DNA of 64,000 nt from Bettongia penicillata ogilbyi (Eukaryota > Chordata > Mammalia > Diprotodontia > Potoroidae), in the NCBI GenBank assembly GCA_023548195.1, contig JAJHZJ010000311.1:9248825-9312824 (forward strand). The letters run 5' to 3'. The position numbers and the translations under genes are program-made. The notes beneath the pieces are model-generated. The model was not told the origin of the DNA, made no database searches, and saw only the letters and a program-made list of their open reading frames with translations. Below are positions 35,200-45,760 of this stretch, one piece after another (within the stretch, counting starts at the first letter, position 1; each line of letters starts with the position of its first letter).

Positions 35200-35940
35200 T
35201 CAATGCACTCAAAGCAATAAAAAAAGCATCCTTTAAACTTTACTATCTATAAATCAAGGATAAAAAGGATATGAGGATAAAAAGACAAAAAAAAAATTAA
35301 AACATTTCCACAAGGAGTTTATATTCTACTAGAAATAAAAGGAAATGCAAACAGAGAAGTAAAGACAAAGTAATTGAAGGAGGAGGAGAGAGCTAAAAAT
35401 TGGGAGGAAAGTGCAGAACTTCCAGTAGGAGGAAGCATCTGACTTCCTCCTTGAAAGAAACTGAGAACTGAGGGTGAAAGGCAACAAATTCCAAATCCAG
35501 GGACAACCTCTATAAACATATGAAGAATGGAATGCCCATTGAGAGAACATAAAAGAAATCATTTTTGCTTGAAATAATGTGTGTGAAAAGGAGTATGTGA
35601 AAAAAAATCTGGAAGAATAGGCTGACACCAGCTTGAGAGGGGCTTTAAATGCCATTGTGAGGTGTTTCTGTTGTATCCAACATGAATTAGGAAACCACAG
35701 GAAATATTTGAACCTGGAAGTGATTTGGTTAGACCTGTACATTATGAAGATTATATCTGGCATATCTGGGTGTAGAAGATGGAAGGGAAGAGACTAGATA
35801 TAAGAACCAGAAAGTTATTGTGATAGCTCATGAGAAAGATGACAACAACGTGAATTAAGGGGGCATCCTTGTGAGTGGAGAGGGGGAGATGCAAGAGATG
35901 TGAGTATAGGAAAAATAAAGCTCAAGCAACTGATTAAAGA
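35200..35940 (-). repeat. L2 LINE 3' region, long copy (~0.7 kb)
   Basis: Reversed: 'cacaaggagtttatattctactag', then 'agaggggctttaaatgccattgtgagg', 'ggaagtgatttggttagacctg' and 'gttattgtgatagctcatgagaaag'. The minus-strand frames of 144 and 66 codons in it are antisense-free chance frames in non-coding L2 sequence. Confidence 0.7.
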
Positions 35941-36843
35941 TTAAGCATGTTTATAAAATGAAACATGATACACTATTATGCCTTTAAAGGAAGAGATATC
36001 TGGAGTTATTTGGTTTCATATTTTCATTATCTTTTTTAAGTACCAGATTTCAGTTCTTATGTTCTACATAAAGAGCAAAGCAAAACAAAGCCTCAAAAAT
36101 TGGTCCTTCAAATATGTTGCCCTGAATCCAGCATGGCAAAATGCAGGACTGTAACACTTTTGTTTGTAGCCTTCACATCTAAATCAATAAGTTAAAAATG
36201 TTAATCATGCTGCAGTTTGAGGAAAATAAACCATATCTTTCAAAATTCTTTCTATCTACCATATAAATGGATAGTCTTTGAAAATTTTCCATGTGACTCA
36301 TATTAGAGTACCATTCAGTAATAGAAAGTCCTTTGCTGATTTGTATGTCTGCATCATATTGGTTTTCTCTCATCCAGTTTTGTAGTCTCTCATTGAAATG
36401 ACTTAAAATACTTGCAAAGTTTAAAAAAAAATCACTAAAACTTCATTACACTATAATACTTAAGGGGAGAAGGAGATATTACCAAAGGGGGAAAAAATCA
36501 TTGTTTCATATATTCTAGTTGCCCTGAAATGTAATTTTATTCTTAGGATATACCTTTCTAAAACTAATTTGGTTTAATTCTTGTACTATATTTTTAAAAT
36601 AATTTACTGGCTGGGTCTACACCATACATGATATAATGGATAGAGAAAGGAGCAAAGATGTCACAAACTCATGCAGTGCAGTTAGCTACACCAGATAATT
36701 TAGTCCTATGCATTTTCCTCAACTACTGGAAAATTCAGGGAAAATGACAATTACACATAATTATATCATGGAAGTACATTTGAAAGTAGCTGAAGATCCT
36801 ACATTCCTGTCCTTCAGATGGGCATGTTCGTTTTTGTTTTTTG

Positions 36844-36847
<4 letters not shown>
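35941..36847. other. Unassigned AT-rich DNA
   Basis: Nothing recognised. A 64-codon minus frame at 36179-36373 stays open for some distance but has no known domain. Confidence 0.35.

Positions 36848-36877
<30 letters not shown>
36848..36877. repeat. (TG)n microsatellite
   Basis: A perfect TG run. Confidence 0.95.
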
Positions 36878-36878
<1 letters not shown>

Positions 36879-37494
36879 TAAGAAGCCTATATTTTAACCT
36901 AGTCTTATAAAAGGGTATAAGTTTATAGGGGAAAAGATAAATTTGTTTAACAAGTGTTCTTAATTCTAAGTATAAGCCTTGTATTGGGACATTTAAAGCA
37001 AGTATTTCTGCTATCTACCATTAAAAAAAAGTTTGGAAGTCAGGGGAGAGGTGTTCACATCATTCAGTCAAGGGATTTCCTTTTCCCTATCCCTGAACCT
37101 TAGAATTCTCTTGTAGCTAACAGCTAGCAGCCTGTAGATTTAATTCTGGAGGAAGACTGAACTTCTCTTAATCCCTTAAAAATGTTTACTGCTATACACA
37201 TTATTTGAGACAAAGAAGTGTCCTTCAAGTATGATGTTGGGCCAAAAGGCCTCGGTATTATTTTTTTATATGCCTCTATGTATATACAGTATATTTAACA
37301 AGAAAATGGATTTCCTCTCTTACCCTACTCTTACATATATAGTTTTAATATTTGAGTTTAGGCCAGGTTGAAATTGATCTCATTTACTTACTTCTGTCTT
37401 TAAAACAAAACAAAGCAAACAAACTCTACTTCCTGAAAGGTAGAAACTAGAAACTAAATGATCCTCAAACCTGGGAAGCCTAGGCAAGAAAGAG

Positions 37495-37497
<3 letters not shown>
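36878..37497. other. Unassigned DNA
   Basis: Nothing recognised. Confidence 0.4.
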
Positions 37498-37551
<54 letters not shown>

Positions 37552-37554
37552 CGT

Positions 37555-37600
<46 letters not shown>
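37498..37600. repeat. (GA)n(TG)n compound microsatellite
   Basis: GA to 37549, then TG with one interruption to 37600. Both halves favour non-B DNA. Confidence 0.95.
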
Positions 37601-37603
<3 letters not shown>

Positions 37604-37609
37604 CATTCT

Positions 37610-37771
37610 TTCTCCTTGCCTTTTCACATCCTCCAGATCATCTGGCCTGCTGGTACACCCTTCCTATTTCTAGGCCTCTTTGTGTGTCCTGAAGCTGCTC
37701 TATTTTATATGTACTATCTCAATTAGAGCGTGAGCTCCTTGGGACCCAAGACTGACTTGTTCTGCTAACCC
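37610..37771 (+). repeat. L2 LINE, left half of interrupted copy
   Basis: 'ctcaattagagcgtgagctccttgggacc' is the L2 3' UTR. It resumes after the hAT element. Confidence 0.7.
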
Positions 37772-37928
37772 AAGAGTAGGGAACCTGAGTTCTTGAGGTC
37801 ACATGTGGGACCTTTAGGACCTCAAGAGTGGCCCTTTGATTGAATTCAAATAAATTTGTTCCGTGAAGTTTGGATTCAGTCACAGGGACACACTTGAGGA
37901 CCTAGGTCACAAGTTTCCCATCCCTATT
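37772..37928. mobile_element. Non-autonomous hAT (Charlie-like) element
   Basis: A ~157-bp element with imperfect terminal inverted repeats (TAGGGAACCTGAG at the left, reverse of CACAAGTTTCCCATCCCTA at the right). Inner inverted text 'tgattgaattcaaataaatttgttcc' faces 'ttggattcagtcacaggg'. The flanks ctaaccc/ctaatcc look like a decayed 8-bp target duplication. It is too short for a transposase. Confidence 0.7.
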
Positions 37929-38030
37929 CTAATCCTTTCCCTTCCCTGCTCACCTATTTGTATCAACCAGCACTTGTCATAGGACTTGGCATAAAGTAAA
38001 CACTTTATAAATGTTTTCTCAATTGTCAGT
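37929..38030 (+). repeat. L2 LINE, right half of interrupted copy
   Basis: 'caaccagcacttgtcataggacttggcataaagtaaacactttataaatg' completes the L2 3' end. Confidence 0.65.
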
Positions 38031-38834
38031 GTGGGCAGTGTGGTGATGCACTATGGCTGAGCCTCAGAACTTGTCAAAGGTTGATTCAAAAGCCAAACCA
38101 AGATTTCCTTTAGCCCTTACTCATGTGGGTAACTCCTGTCTTTTTTTTTTCTGCTCCTGCATCTCAGATGCCAAGAAGAAGCTGGATTAACCTCCAAGTA
38201 ACTACAGTGTATGCTTTTGGGAAAGAGCATAGAGAGCAAACATTTCACATTTTATCTTTTGGGTCAGCGCTGTCTCACAGAAGTGTGTTTGTGAAAAATC
38301 GGGAGAGGAGGAAATTTCTGACCCCACTGATGGGTAGTGGTAATAGGGATTACCTGGGAACCCTCTCTTGAAGTATCTTGCCAAGGGACAGCCAGGAAGT
38401 GATAATAATGTCTACAGGAGTCAGAATAAGTGCTTAATAATTGTTTGTTGAAATGAATTAGATGGATGACATATACATTAAATGGAATATTGGATGACAA
38501 TAGGAGAGTAGAGAGTCAATGATGGTAGGCAAAATGTTCTGAGATACCATCTTTAAGAAAGCAATCCAGACATTGTAACAATGATTCCCAGACCTAAGTT
38601 TTATCACATCCATCTAATTTTCAAAAAAGCTCCGTTGACATTTTAAAAAAATCAAGATAAAATCTATTTTTGTTCAATTTCATCATAACATGAATTTATA
38701 TCATAGATAAATTTTGAGAAAATAATAGGGTAGAATCGCAAATTAAAGTAATTCTTAAAACTACAATGATTGGAAACCCGCCAAGCCTACTTATCAAGGC
38801 ATTATCATATGGAAGATAAAAACCTAATGCAGAG
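38031..38834. other. Unassigned DNA
   Basis: Only a short L2/MIR-like terminus at about 38425-38455 ('aagtgcttaataattgtttgttg'). Confidence 0.4.
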
Positions 38835-39030
38835 TAAAAATGATTTGCATTCGAGTCCCATTTTTGATGATTGGATGTGTAACCCTGGGCAAATTATTTA
38901 ACCTCTTAGTGGAACTCTAAAAGTGTAACTTGCAGAACAGTTGATGGTCTATATTGGTGGAGGGGTTTTCCTCCCCTGTGAGTTCCTTATTTATGAAAAT
39001 GACATCAAAACTATCTGTCTCCAAACAAAA
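38835..39030 (+). repeat. MIR/THER-type SINE with long 3' module
   Basis: 'tgtgtaaccctgggcaaattatttaacctctt' followed by 'ttggtggaggggttttcctcccctgtgagttcc', the same 3' module as the split SINE at 13280. Confidence 0.65.
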
Positions 39031-40129
39031 CGAAACAAAAATAAATCTATTGATCATAAGATAAGGGCAAGTCAAGAATGGTCTTAAAACCAGTAGGAAG
39101 ATTTTACATAGGCAAAGAGTACCTCAAAACCTTGTTAGTAGATTCCATACTAAAGAGAATCTAGGGCTCCACCGTGGAGAAACAAAAGTATGATTAGAAT
39201 GGTGGGAGGGAGAATTCCAGAGCCAAAGTCAAACACCAATAAGGTCAGGCTTTCTCCTTACCTGAAATAGGTAATGTCATATGTCATATCTGTAAGTGAA
39301 GTCATGAAGTTATTTCCAATTAACCTTGACTGTGCCTTCTTAGAATTTTGGATGAAACAACCTTTCAGATATAGGAAATAGAAGATGTGAGATATTTCAC
39401 ATATGTGGCTTATTTAATATCTTCCAGAAATTTTGGTACTGTTTATATTCAAACACTTTAAAATTTGTCATAACCAACACAATTTAAAGCTACATGCGTG
39501 TTGTTTTTTCTTTACAGTGCCTGTGGCCTTCATAACCCTGCTTCTCTCTTTCTCCTGTTTTCTCTTCCACACCTCCCATTTTCAAATGTATAATTAAACT
39601 CTGTAACTTGAGAGTTCTATGTACAGCACCTTGAGCTCTTTGGAGGCGTGCCATTTCAGGGATTTAATAAATAACTCATGTGGTGTTTCTAAATTGGCAT
39701 GGTGGGGGCATATTTTTAGAAACCACCCTCAACCAAATCTGGTGCTGTTGCCTCTTAGAAAGGTGTCAGCAGATGGGGAATGGTGGAGGTTTCATATCTG
39801 AAGCCTCTGTTGACACCTTATTCATGGGGAAGGTGGAAACCATGGTTGCTGCCAACTGGCCACTAGGTAGCGCTGAGACTCCAGAGTTCTCTGACTTCTC
39901 TTTATTCCTGTAATGACTTCTCCAAAGGAGAAACTAGCGAAAAGTTCTTACAACTTTTATGAGTGGCCAGATTTTGTTTTGTTTTGCTTTTAATTTCTGT
40001 CTGGGCAATTTTGGGATGCTCTGTGGGTTGCATGGAGGTTGGCATTATCTCCTTTAAGTCCATGCAGTCAATATTTATTCATCCCACACAGAGGAACAGT
40101 GAAATTTAGCCTATTAAAAAAATCATACA
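39031..40129. other. Unassigned DNA with GC-richer block
   Basis: 39640-39915 is GC-richer and non-repetitive and contains the CTCF-like site. Two overlapping plus frames (60 and 77 codons) have no known domain. Confidence 0.35.
39857..39875 (+). promoter_or_regulatory. CTCF-like motif
   Basis: TGGCCACTAGGTAGCGCTG fits 18 of 19 positions of the degenerate vertebrate CTCF core; the single deviation is A at 39869 where G is expected. Binding is inferred, not shown. Confidence 0.45.
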
Positions 40130-40215
40130 ATCATTGCATTTTAGAGTTGGAAAGGGCCTTTTGAGATCATCTGATTTAGTCCCCTTATTTTACAGATGAG
40201 GACATATGACTGAAG
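40130..40215 (-). repeat. MIR/THER-type SINE fragment
   Basis: 'attttagagttggaaagggccttttgagatcatctg' and 'ttttacagatgagga', reversed. Text to ~40345 may be its decayed continuation. Confidence 0.65.
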
Positions 40216-40384
40216 CACAGACTGCTGGGAACCTAGAGTACCATCAAGCCATGCTGATTTGACATAAAGGGGAAAAGGGGGTCTGGAGGAGCTGTCTCTC
40301 AGACAATGCTTCAGACAGGATTTCAGTCTAAGAGGCAGTATGGATTCTCTACCCACACAACATACAAACACAGGTCCATCATCA

Positions 40385-40450
40385 TAATAATAGCTGGCAT
40401 TTATATAGTACCTTAATGTTTCTAAAGTGCTTTATCTACATTATCTCCAG
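40385..40450 (-). repeat. MIR 3' end fragment
   Basis: 'aatagctggcatttatatagtaccttaatgtttctaaagtgcttt' is the reversed MIR terminus. Confidence 0.65.
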
Positions 40451-40576
40451 GCTGAATTTCATTAGACTGATTCTCTTAAAATAAGTTGGACTAAATTCAA
40501 CCATTTCCCTTCAGCTAGTTTGTGTGGGCAGGAAGAACAACAGATGTAATCACTGTTATATTCAGAATGGTAGAAC

Positions 40577-40745
40577 AAGCTGACAGCTTGGTGTAGTGGG
40601 AAGAGGGAGAGACTTGGAGTCAGGAAAACCTGAGTTCAAGTTTTTCCTCTGATGCGTATTTGCTGTGTGATCATAGGCAACTCACTCAGCTTCTCAGTGC
40701 CCAACTGTCTAGGAATAAAAAAAAAAAATAATGCCAATCTGTGTT
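40577..40745 (+). repeat. MIR/THER-type SINE
   Basis: The head 'gtgtagtgggaagaggg', 'ttggagtcaggaaaacctgagttcaag', 'tgctgtgtgatcataggcaa'. Confidence 0.75.
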
Positions 40746-40896
40746 TGTAAACAGCTTTTCCACATTTAGAGGATTTGTATCTGATTTTATGTTGCCCTCA
40801 ATAGATCACAATTGAAATTAGCTTGCTTTTACTATATTCATGCAGGATAAAGATTGCAAAGAGCCTCCCCACCCCCTAAAACAAGATAACTTGTTT

Positions 40897-40897
<1 letters not shown>

Positions 40898-40936
<39 letters not shown>

Positions 40937-40937
40937 A
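40898..40937. repeat. (TA)n microsatellite
   Basis: A TA/CATA run. Confidence 0.9.
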
Positions 40938-41527
40938 AACTCAGCTAAGTCACTCAAACAAGTACTAGGTTCAAATATTTCTAACAAAAAATATCTTCTC
41001 AAAAATATGATAATAAATTCCATTGGCAACTGTTGGCCTTAAATGCCCAAGAATGATAGTAAATCAATTTGGAGATATTATATCATATACAGAATATGAC
41101 TTCTGTAAAAGGACAAAGAGAGTAATTTCTGTTGATGACTGCATAAATTATTTTTATTCACTAATACAGAGCTTTGATGATCTCTTTACATTGTGTGGAT
41201 TCAAATGTCCCATTCCTGTTTGGATCAAGTAGTTCTATTCACTCTAAAGATCTGATCACTTAAAATTGTAAACTACCAAAAACAAATAAAGAAAAAACAG
41301 GATACACAATTTGTTCCAATCCTGGTCAAAATAATGGAACCCATTCATTACCAGTAATTCTGCAGATACAGTTCCTTCAGGAAAGATACATGGTATAATA
41401 TACTCAGTCTTCACAAAAAAGCAATTCTTTCTTTATCAGTTAGTAGATTTATTAATATGTTGAATATATCATCAAAAGTCCAAGTCAAATTAATTTTTTA
41501 ATAAGTCACAGGTCTAGGTTATAGTTT
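40938..41527. other. Unassigned DNA
   Basis: Nothing recognised. A 69-codon plus frame at 41023-41232 has no known domain. Confidence 0.35.
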
Positions 41528-41610
41528 ACATATATATGTATATAATATTTATGTATATATGTATTATATATATGTATATATAATGTGTGTATATATATGT
41601 ATATATGCTG
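41528..41610. repeat. TA/TG-rich simple repeat
   Basis: Mixed TATG/TATA units. Confidence 0.9.
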
Positions 41611-41619
41611 ATTTTAGGC

Positions 41620-41800
41620 TGAAAGCAATGTCAGAGGCCATGTAATTTCACTCCATTTTAGATCTGAGAAAATTGTGGTCCAAATTGGCCATAGGTACTT
41701 AACCAAGGGCACACCGGCAGAAAACCTTAGAGACAGAATTTGAACTCATGTCTTTATATTCTAGGGCCACTACTTTTTCCAGTGTATCATGATGTCTTCA
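41620..41800 (-). repeat. MIR/THER-type SINE
   Basis: 'ccattttagatctgagaaaattg', 'taaccaagggcacaccggcag', then 'tttgaactcatgtctttatattct', reversed. Confidence 0.65.
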
Positions 41801-41849
41801 GTTCAACAGCTCTTATAAGAAAAAAAACAAATTTGAGATATGACTATTT

Positions 41850-41945
41850 AGTGAGTTGTACAGTGTCACACAGATAAGTAAGTAGTCAAGCTTTATCCCC
41901 AGGTCTGACGATAAATCACCTAGCATTCTGTCCACATCTGCTATA
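41850..41945 (-). repeat. MIR/THER-type SINE fragment
   Basis: 'gtacagtgtcacacagataagtaag' and 'ccaggtctgacgataaatcacc', reversed. Confidence 0.5.
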
Positions 41946-42009
41946 TATTATCTAACACAGGAAAAGGGAATACAAGAACCTCCCTCAAGGCTGATAATTC
42001 AGGTTATGA

Positions 42010-42256
42010 CTTAGGTGACACAATAGAGCACTAGAATTGGAATCAAGAAGACTTGTCTTGATGAGTTCAAATCCAGCCTCAGGTACTTACTAGTTCTGTG
42101 ATTCTGGGCAAATCATTTAACCCTGTTTGCCTCAGTTTCCTCATATGTAAAATAAGCTGGAAAAAGGAAATGGCAAACATTCCAGTATCTTTGCCAAGAA
42201 AACCCCAAATGTGGTCACAAAGAGCTAGACACAGCTGAAATGACTCAGGAACAACT
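42010..42256 (+). repeat. MAR1-type tRNA/RTE SINE, well preserved
   Basis: A complete head, core ('cctgtttgcctcagtttcctcat') and RTE tail ('ggcaaacattccagtatctttgcc', 'gaaatgactcaggaacaac'). Confidence 0.9.
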
Positions 42257-42509
42257 ATTACCTCAAATTAGGAGCTGATTTATGAAAGCTGTTTTTCTTT
42301 TTTTAACCTGTTGGTTAGTTATTGGAAGAGGGAATAACTTGGCATCAAAGTTAAATCAAATAAAAATGACTATATTTAGTTGACTTTATCCTGTATTTAA
42401 ATGGACTATGATAAAAGAGCTCATCTTATCGGTCAGTTTGCCCAGTTCCTTTGAGGTCTATTTTGCATTAAGTACATTTTAGTCTTCCTTTTGTTTTATT
42501 TTCGTTTCA

Positions 42510-42665
42510 TACATGTTCTTCCCTCCCTTCCCTCATATTGCTATTCCCAACATATATAAGGTTCTGGTGCCTACAGACTATCCATTTTTCATTAGTGTAA
42601 CCTCAGATTCTAGCACGGCACCTGGCACATAGTAGACACAATAAATGTTTGACAATTTATTGATT
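42510..42665 (+). repeat. L2 LINE 3' end
   Basis: 'agattctagcacggcacctggcacatagtagacacaataaatg'. Confidence 0.75.
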
Positions 42666-42889
42666 TAAGTCATCGATTCAAAATTAATCACCCTATATCT
42701 TATTACCAAATGAGATATTTGTAGATAACTTAGCAGTGCCTATAGTACAGATATAACATATTTATCATATAAAAAGCATATACATGCTTATAAATATAGC
42801 ATATAATAAGCACATAAATGCTTGCTTCCTTCTGTTCCCTTTCCCTATTGTAGTAGTACTGAGGTATACTTGGGGTTGAGGTCTTCTTG

Positions 42890-43140
42890 TTTTTCTTGAG
42901 TCATTTCAGTTATATCTGACTCTCCATGGCCCTATTTGGGATTTTCTTGGCAAAGATACTGGAGTGGTTTTCCATTCCCTTCTCCAACTCATTTTACTGA
43001 TGAGGAAACTGAGGTAAAGAGGGATAAGTCACTCATTCAGAGTCACACAGTAAGTTCAGGCAGGATTTGAATACAAGAAGATGAATCCTTCTGACTCCAG
43101 GACTACTGCTCTCCAGGACATTGTGCCACCTAGCTACTGC
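42890..43140 (-). repeat. MAR1-type tRNA/RTE SINE
   Basis: Reversed and nearly complete: 'gattttcttggcaaagatactggagtgg', then 'agagtcacacag' and 'gccacctagctactgc'. Confidence 0.88.
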
Positions 43141-43269
43141 TATTATTGGTGACATCTGCCCTTAAACCCTTTCAGGTTAAAATTATCTCTTTTGTATCAT
43201 ATGGTGTAACCCCCTGGAAAGTCAACTGAGTCCCATGTCTTGTGCAAATACAAAGGTACTTGAAGAAGA

Positions 43270-43345
43270 AAAGATAGAGCCCTAGACTTGGAATCAGAAA
43301 GACTCATCTTTATGAGTTCAAATCCAGCCTCAGACACTTTTGACC
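43270..43345 (+). repeat. MAR1-type SINE head fragment
   Basis: 'ccctagacttggaatcagaaagactcatcttta' and 'gttcaaatccagcctcagacac'; the tail is missing. Confidence 0.65.
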
Positions 43346-44346
43346 TTACCTTAAGACTTCCTTTCACAGTTCCAAAGAGTGCATGATGAAAAATATTATC
43401 CACCTGCAGAAAAAGAACTAGTGAACTCAGAGTGTAGATTGAAAGATTTTTTACACTTTTTCTGTCATTTTCTTTCTTCTTTATTTTCCAGCATGCTAAT
43501 ACAGAAATATGTTTTATATGATTTCACATGTGTAATAAGTATAGTATTGTTTAACTTGTTAATGGCTGGCACAGCAGCTGGAGAGAGGGGAGATTTGGAA
43601 CTAAAAACTTAAAAAAAAATAAGGTTTAAAATAATTTCATAAAAAGATTGAATGATGCGTGGGCTGGCCTCCCTTCTAGATGACAATAAAGGTCAAGCTT
43701 CTAAACTTTCACAATTCAATATTTCATCTGTGTCTCACACTTCTGGATTTAAAGTATATGAATCGCTTGTTAATAGGCAGAACAGAATCTTTGCTCTTCA
43801 AGCACTAATCAGAGAATTAAGTCATGAAATGATGGTGACCTTATTCTCACCACTGTATTTTCTTAAGACTCCGGGATTTGAGAATGAGAGCTTAGAGGAC
43901 ATATTAGTTCTCCATTCTTTTTCATTCCCTGTTTTATTTCTATTTTAAGAGAAAAAAAAATTCTTCATAAGCAGAATCTAAAAACCTCAAATTCCAGTGG
44001 ATTTATGGTTTCACAGCTGTTCCTAATCTCTTCAAGGCTGCTGATCACAACCCATCCATGCCTGTCGATCCTGTTTATTTCTTGTTCATACGGTCATATA
44101 ATGTCGCTATATACAGGTCTGGCCTCTACAGTCTCCCTCAAAGTCCCTTGACCTCATGAGGTTAGCAGTGGAGCACTGAGTCTACACATTAGCTGTCCCT
44201 CACTGGCTATTTATGTGGTCAGTTCATCTTTCTTCCCCCCTGGTCATGTCTTTCTCTGACAATATCCCTTACGCTACTTCTCTTTGACAATATCTTGGTC
44301 TATGGTGTGAAACAGTCTTCTTGCGCAAAACATGAAACTCTCCATC
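43346..44346. other. Unassigned DNA
   Basis: 43970-44330 is GC-richer and may be an old LTR or retrocopy, but nothing is recognised. The 98-codon plus frame at 43652-43948 has no known domain. Confidence 0.35.
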
Positions 44347-44620
44347 GCACAACTGGGAGGCATAGTAGATAAGAGCACCGAGCCTAGAGTCAGGAAGATC
44401 TGGGTTGAAATATGGCCTTAAATATTTATTAGCTGTGTGACCTTAGGCAAGTCACTTAATAGTTGTTTTCCTCTGTTTTCTCATCTGTAAAATGGGGATA
44501 ATAATAGACCTATATCAAAAATTTTTGTGAAAATCAAATGAGATATTTGTGAAACAGTAGTGCCTGCCACATATAAGCACTATGTACATGCACTATCAAA
44601 AAGCACTATCGTCATTACCC
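44347..44620 (+). repeat. MIR/CORE-SINE, nearly full length
   Basis: The head 'ggcatagtagataagagcaccgagcc', 'ctgtgtgaccttaggcaagtcactt', 'ctcatctgtaaaatggggataataatag' and a terminal module 'cacatataagcactatgtac'. Confidence 0.85.
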
Positions 44621-45086
44621 ACATTATCTTCATTTAAAAATCTCCAGAAATTGCATTAATTTATGTTGCAAAACTAGATAGAATTGTCAGAGGTATGATA
44701 GTATTAAAACAATATGCCTGTGTCTACCTCATGAGTCTTAATGCTAAAAATGTAAAAAAAAGAGAATTCAATAATGTCATGTTCACACTATGTATATTCT
44801 TTGACAGACCACCCCTTAATTTTACAAACAAAGGATCAGAAGTCCCTGAAAAATAAAATTACTTGCTCAAAAGTTGGTATGTGGGTAAACAGGGCTCATT
44901 CTAGCACCCATGCCCTAGAGCACATCTACCTTCTAATTGTTTGGAAACATGACATAAAAAACATCTCAGCCCCTCTTGGATTTCTTATCATTGTGTCTCT
45001 AATTTTATTTGTCCAATTTTATAATTTTTGACTTTGTAAGTTGTTCCAGTGCTTTTAAGTAGATGGAAGAATCATTCTAATTTTTA
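44621..45086. other. Unassigned DNA
   Basis: Nothing recognised up to the insertion site of HAL1 B. Confidence 0.4.
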
Positions 45087-45104
45087 AAAAAAAATATTCC
45101 GACA
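45087..45104. repeat. Target-site duplication of HAL1 B, left copy
   Basis: AAAAAAAATATTCCGACA, identical to 47844-47861. The A-rich side fits an L1 endonuclease nick. Confidence 0.92.
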
Positions 45105-45760
45105 GGGGGGAGGAGCCAAGATGGTGGAGTAGAAAGGTTCACATATGCTAGCTCCGAACCCATAGCCCATAAAATACCTGTGAGGAAGAACATCCAACAA
45201 ATTCTGGAGTAGTGGAAGCCACACACCAAAAGAGTGGAGGAGATTTCTGTTCCAGAGAGACCTGAAAAACCAACACCAAAGGTCCATTGCACACCAGAGC
45301 TGGAGCAGAGCCCAGGCCTGCCTTGATCATGCAACACCAATAGGAGCAGATCTGAGCAGGCTTCAGGGACAGAATCTCCAGCTGCCGCGCAGATCCCTCC
45401 TCCCACAGATGCCAAAGGTCAGTGAGAGAGCCTGTATGGCTGGCCAAGAGGGGAGCGAGATGTCTCCATAATTCAGGCCCCATTGGGAGGCAGCAGAGGA
45501 CAGGAGCTCCCAAAATAGGAAGGAGCTCATATCCACTGTTGAAGGTCTCCGCATAAACCCCCTGAGGGATCTGAGCCCTGTGAGGCAGCCCTGTCCCCAA
45601 CTGAATTTAATCTCAAACTGAATAGCAACCTTACCCCCCGCTGAAAGCCCTGAGGTTTGGAAGCAGCATTTGAATCTCAGACCCCAGGCACTAGCTGGTT
45701 GAATCTGGAGGCAAAGCAGGGGTGGAGAGGAATCTCAGAAGTCAAGTAACTGGCTGGGAA
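45105..45760 (+). promoter_or_regulatory. HAL1 B 5' leader with YY1-type box
   Basis: It begins GGGGGGAGGAGCCAAGATGG. The first ~20 bases match the known start of human L1, including the AAGATGG YY1 core. It is GC-richer than the flanks. Promoter function is inferred. Confidence 0.55.

Noticed and set aside
35329..35763. 144-codon minus-strand open frame
   Set aside because: It sits wholly in a non-coding L2 3' region and has no known domain.
37233..37256. Similarity to the reverse complement of the U2 snRNA 5' end
   Set aside because: Only the short 'gccaaaaggcc' core matches; the flanks do not continue as U2.
43652..43948. 98-codon plus-strand frame as a possible gene
   Set aside because: No domain, start context or repeat of the peptide elsewhere; length is within chance for AT-rich DNA of this size.
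45148..45600. 150-codon minus-strand open frame
   Set aside because: It is antisense to the 5' leader of HAL1 copy B and parallels the antisense frames in copy A.
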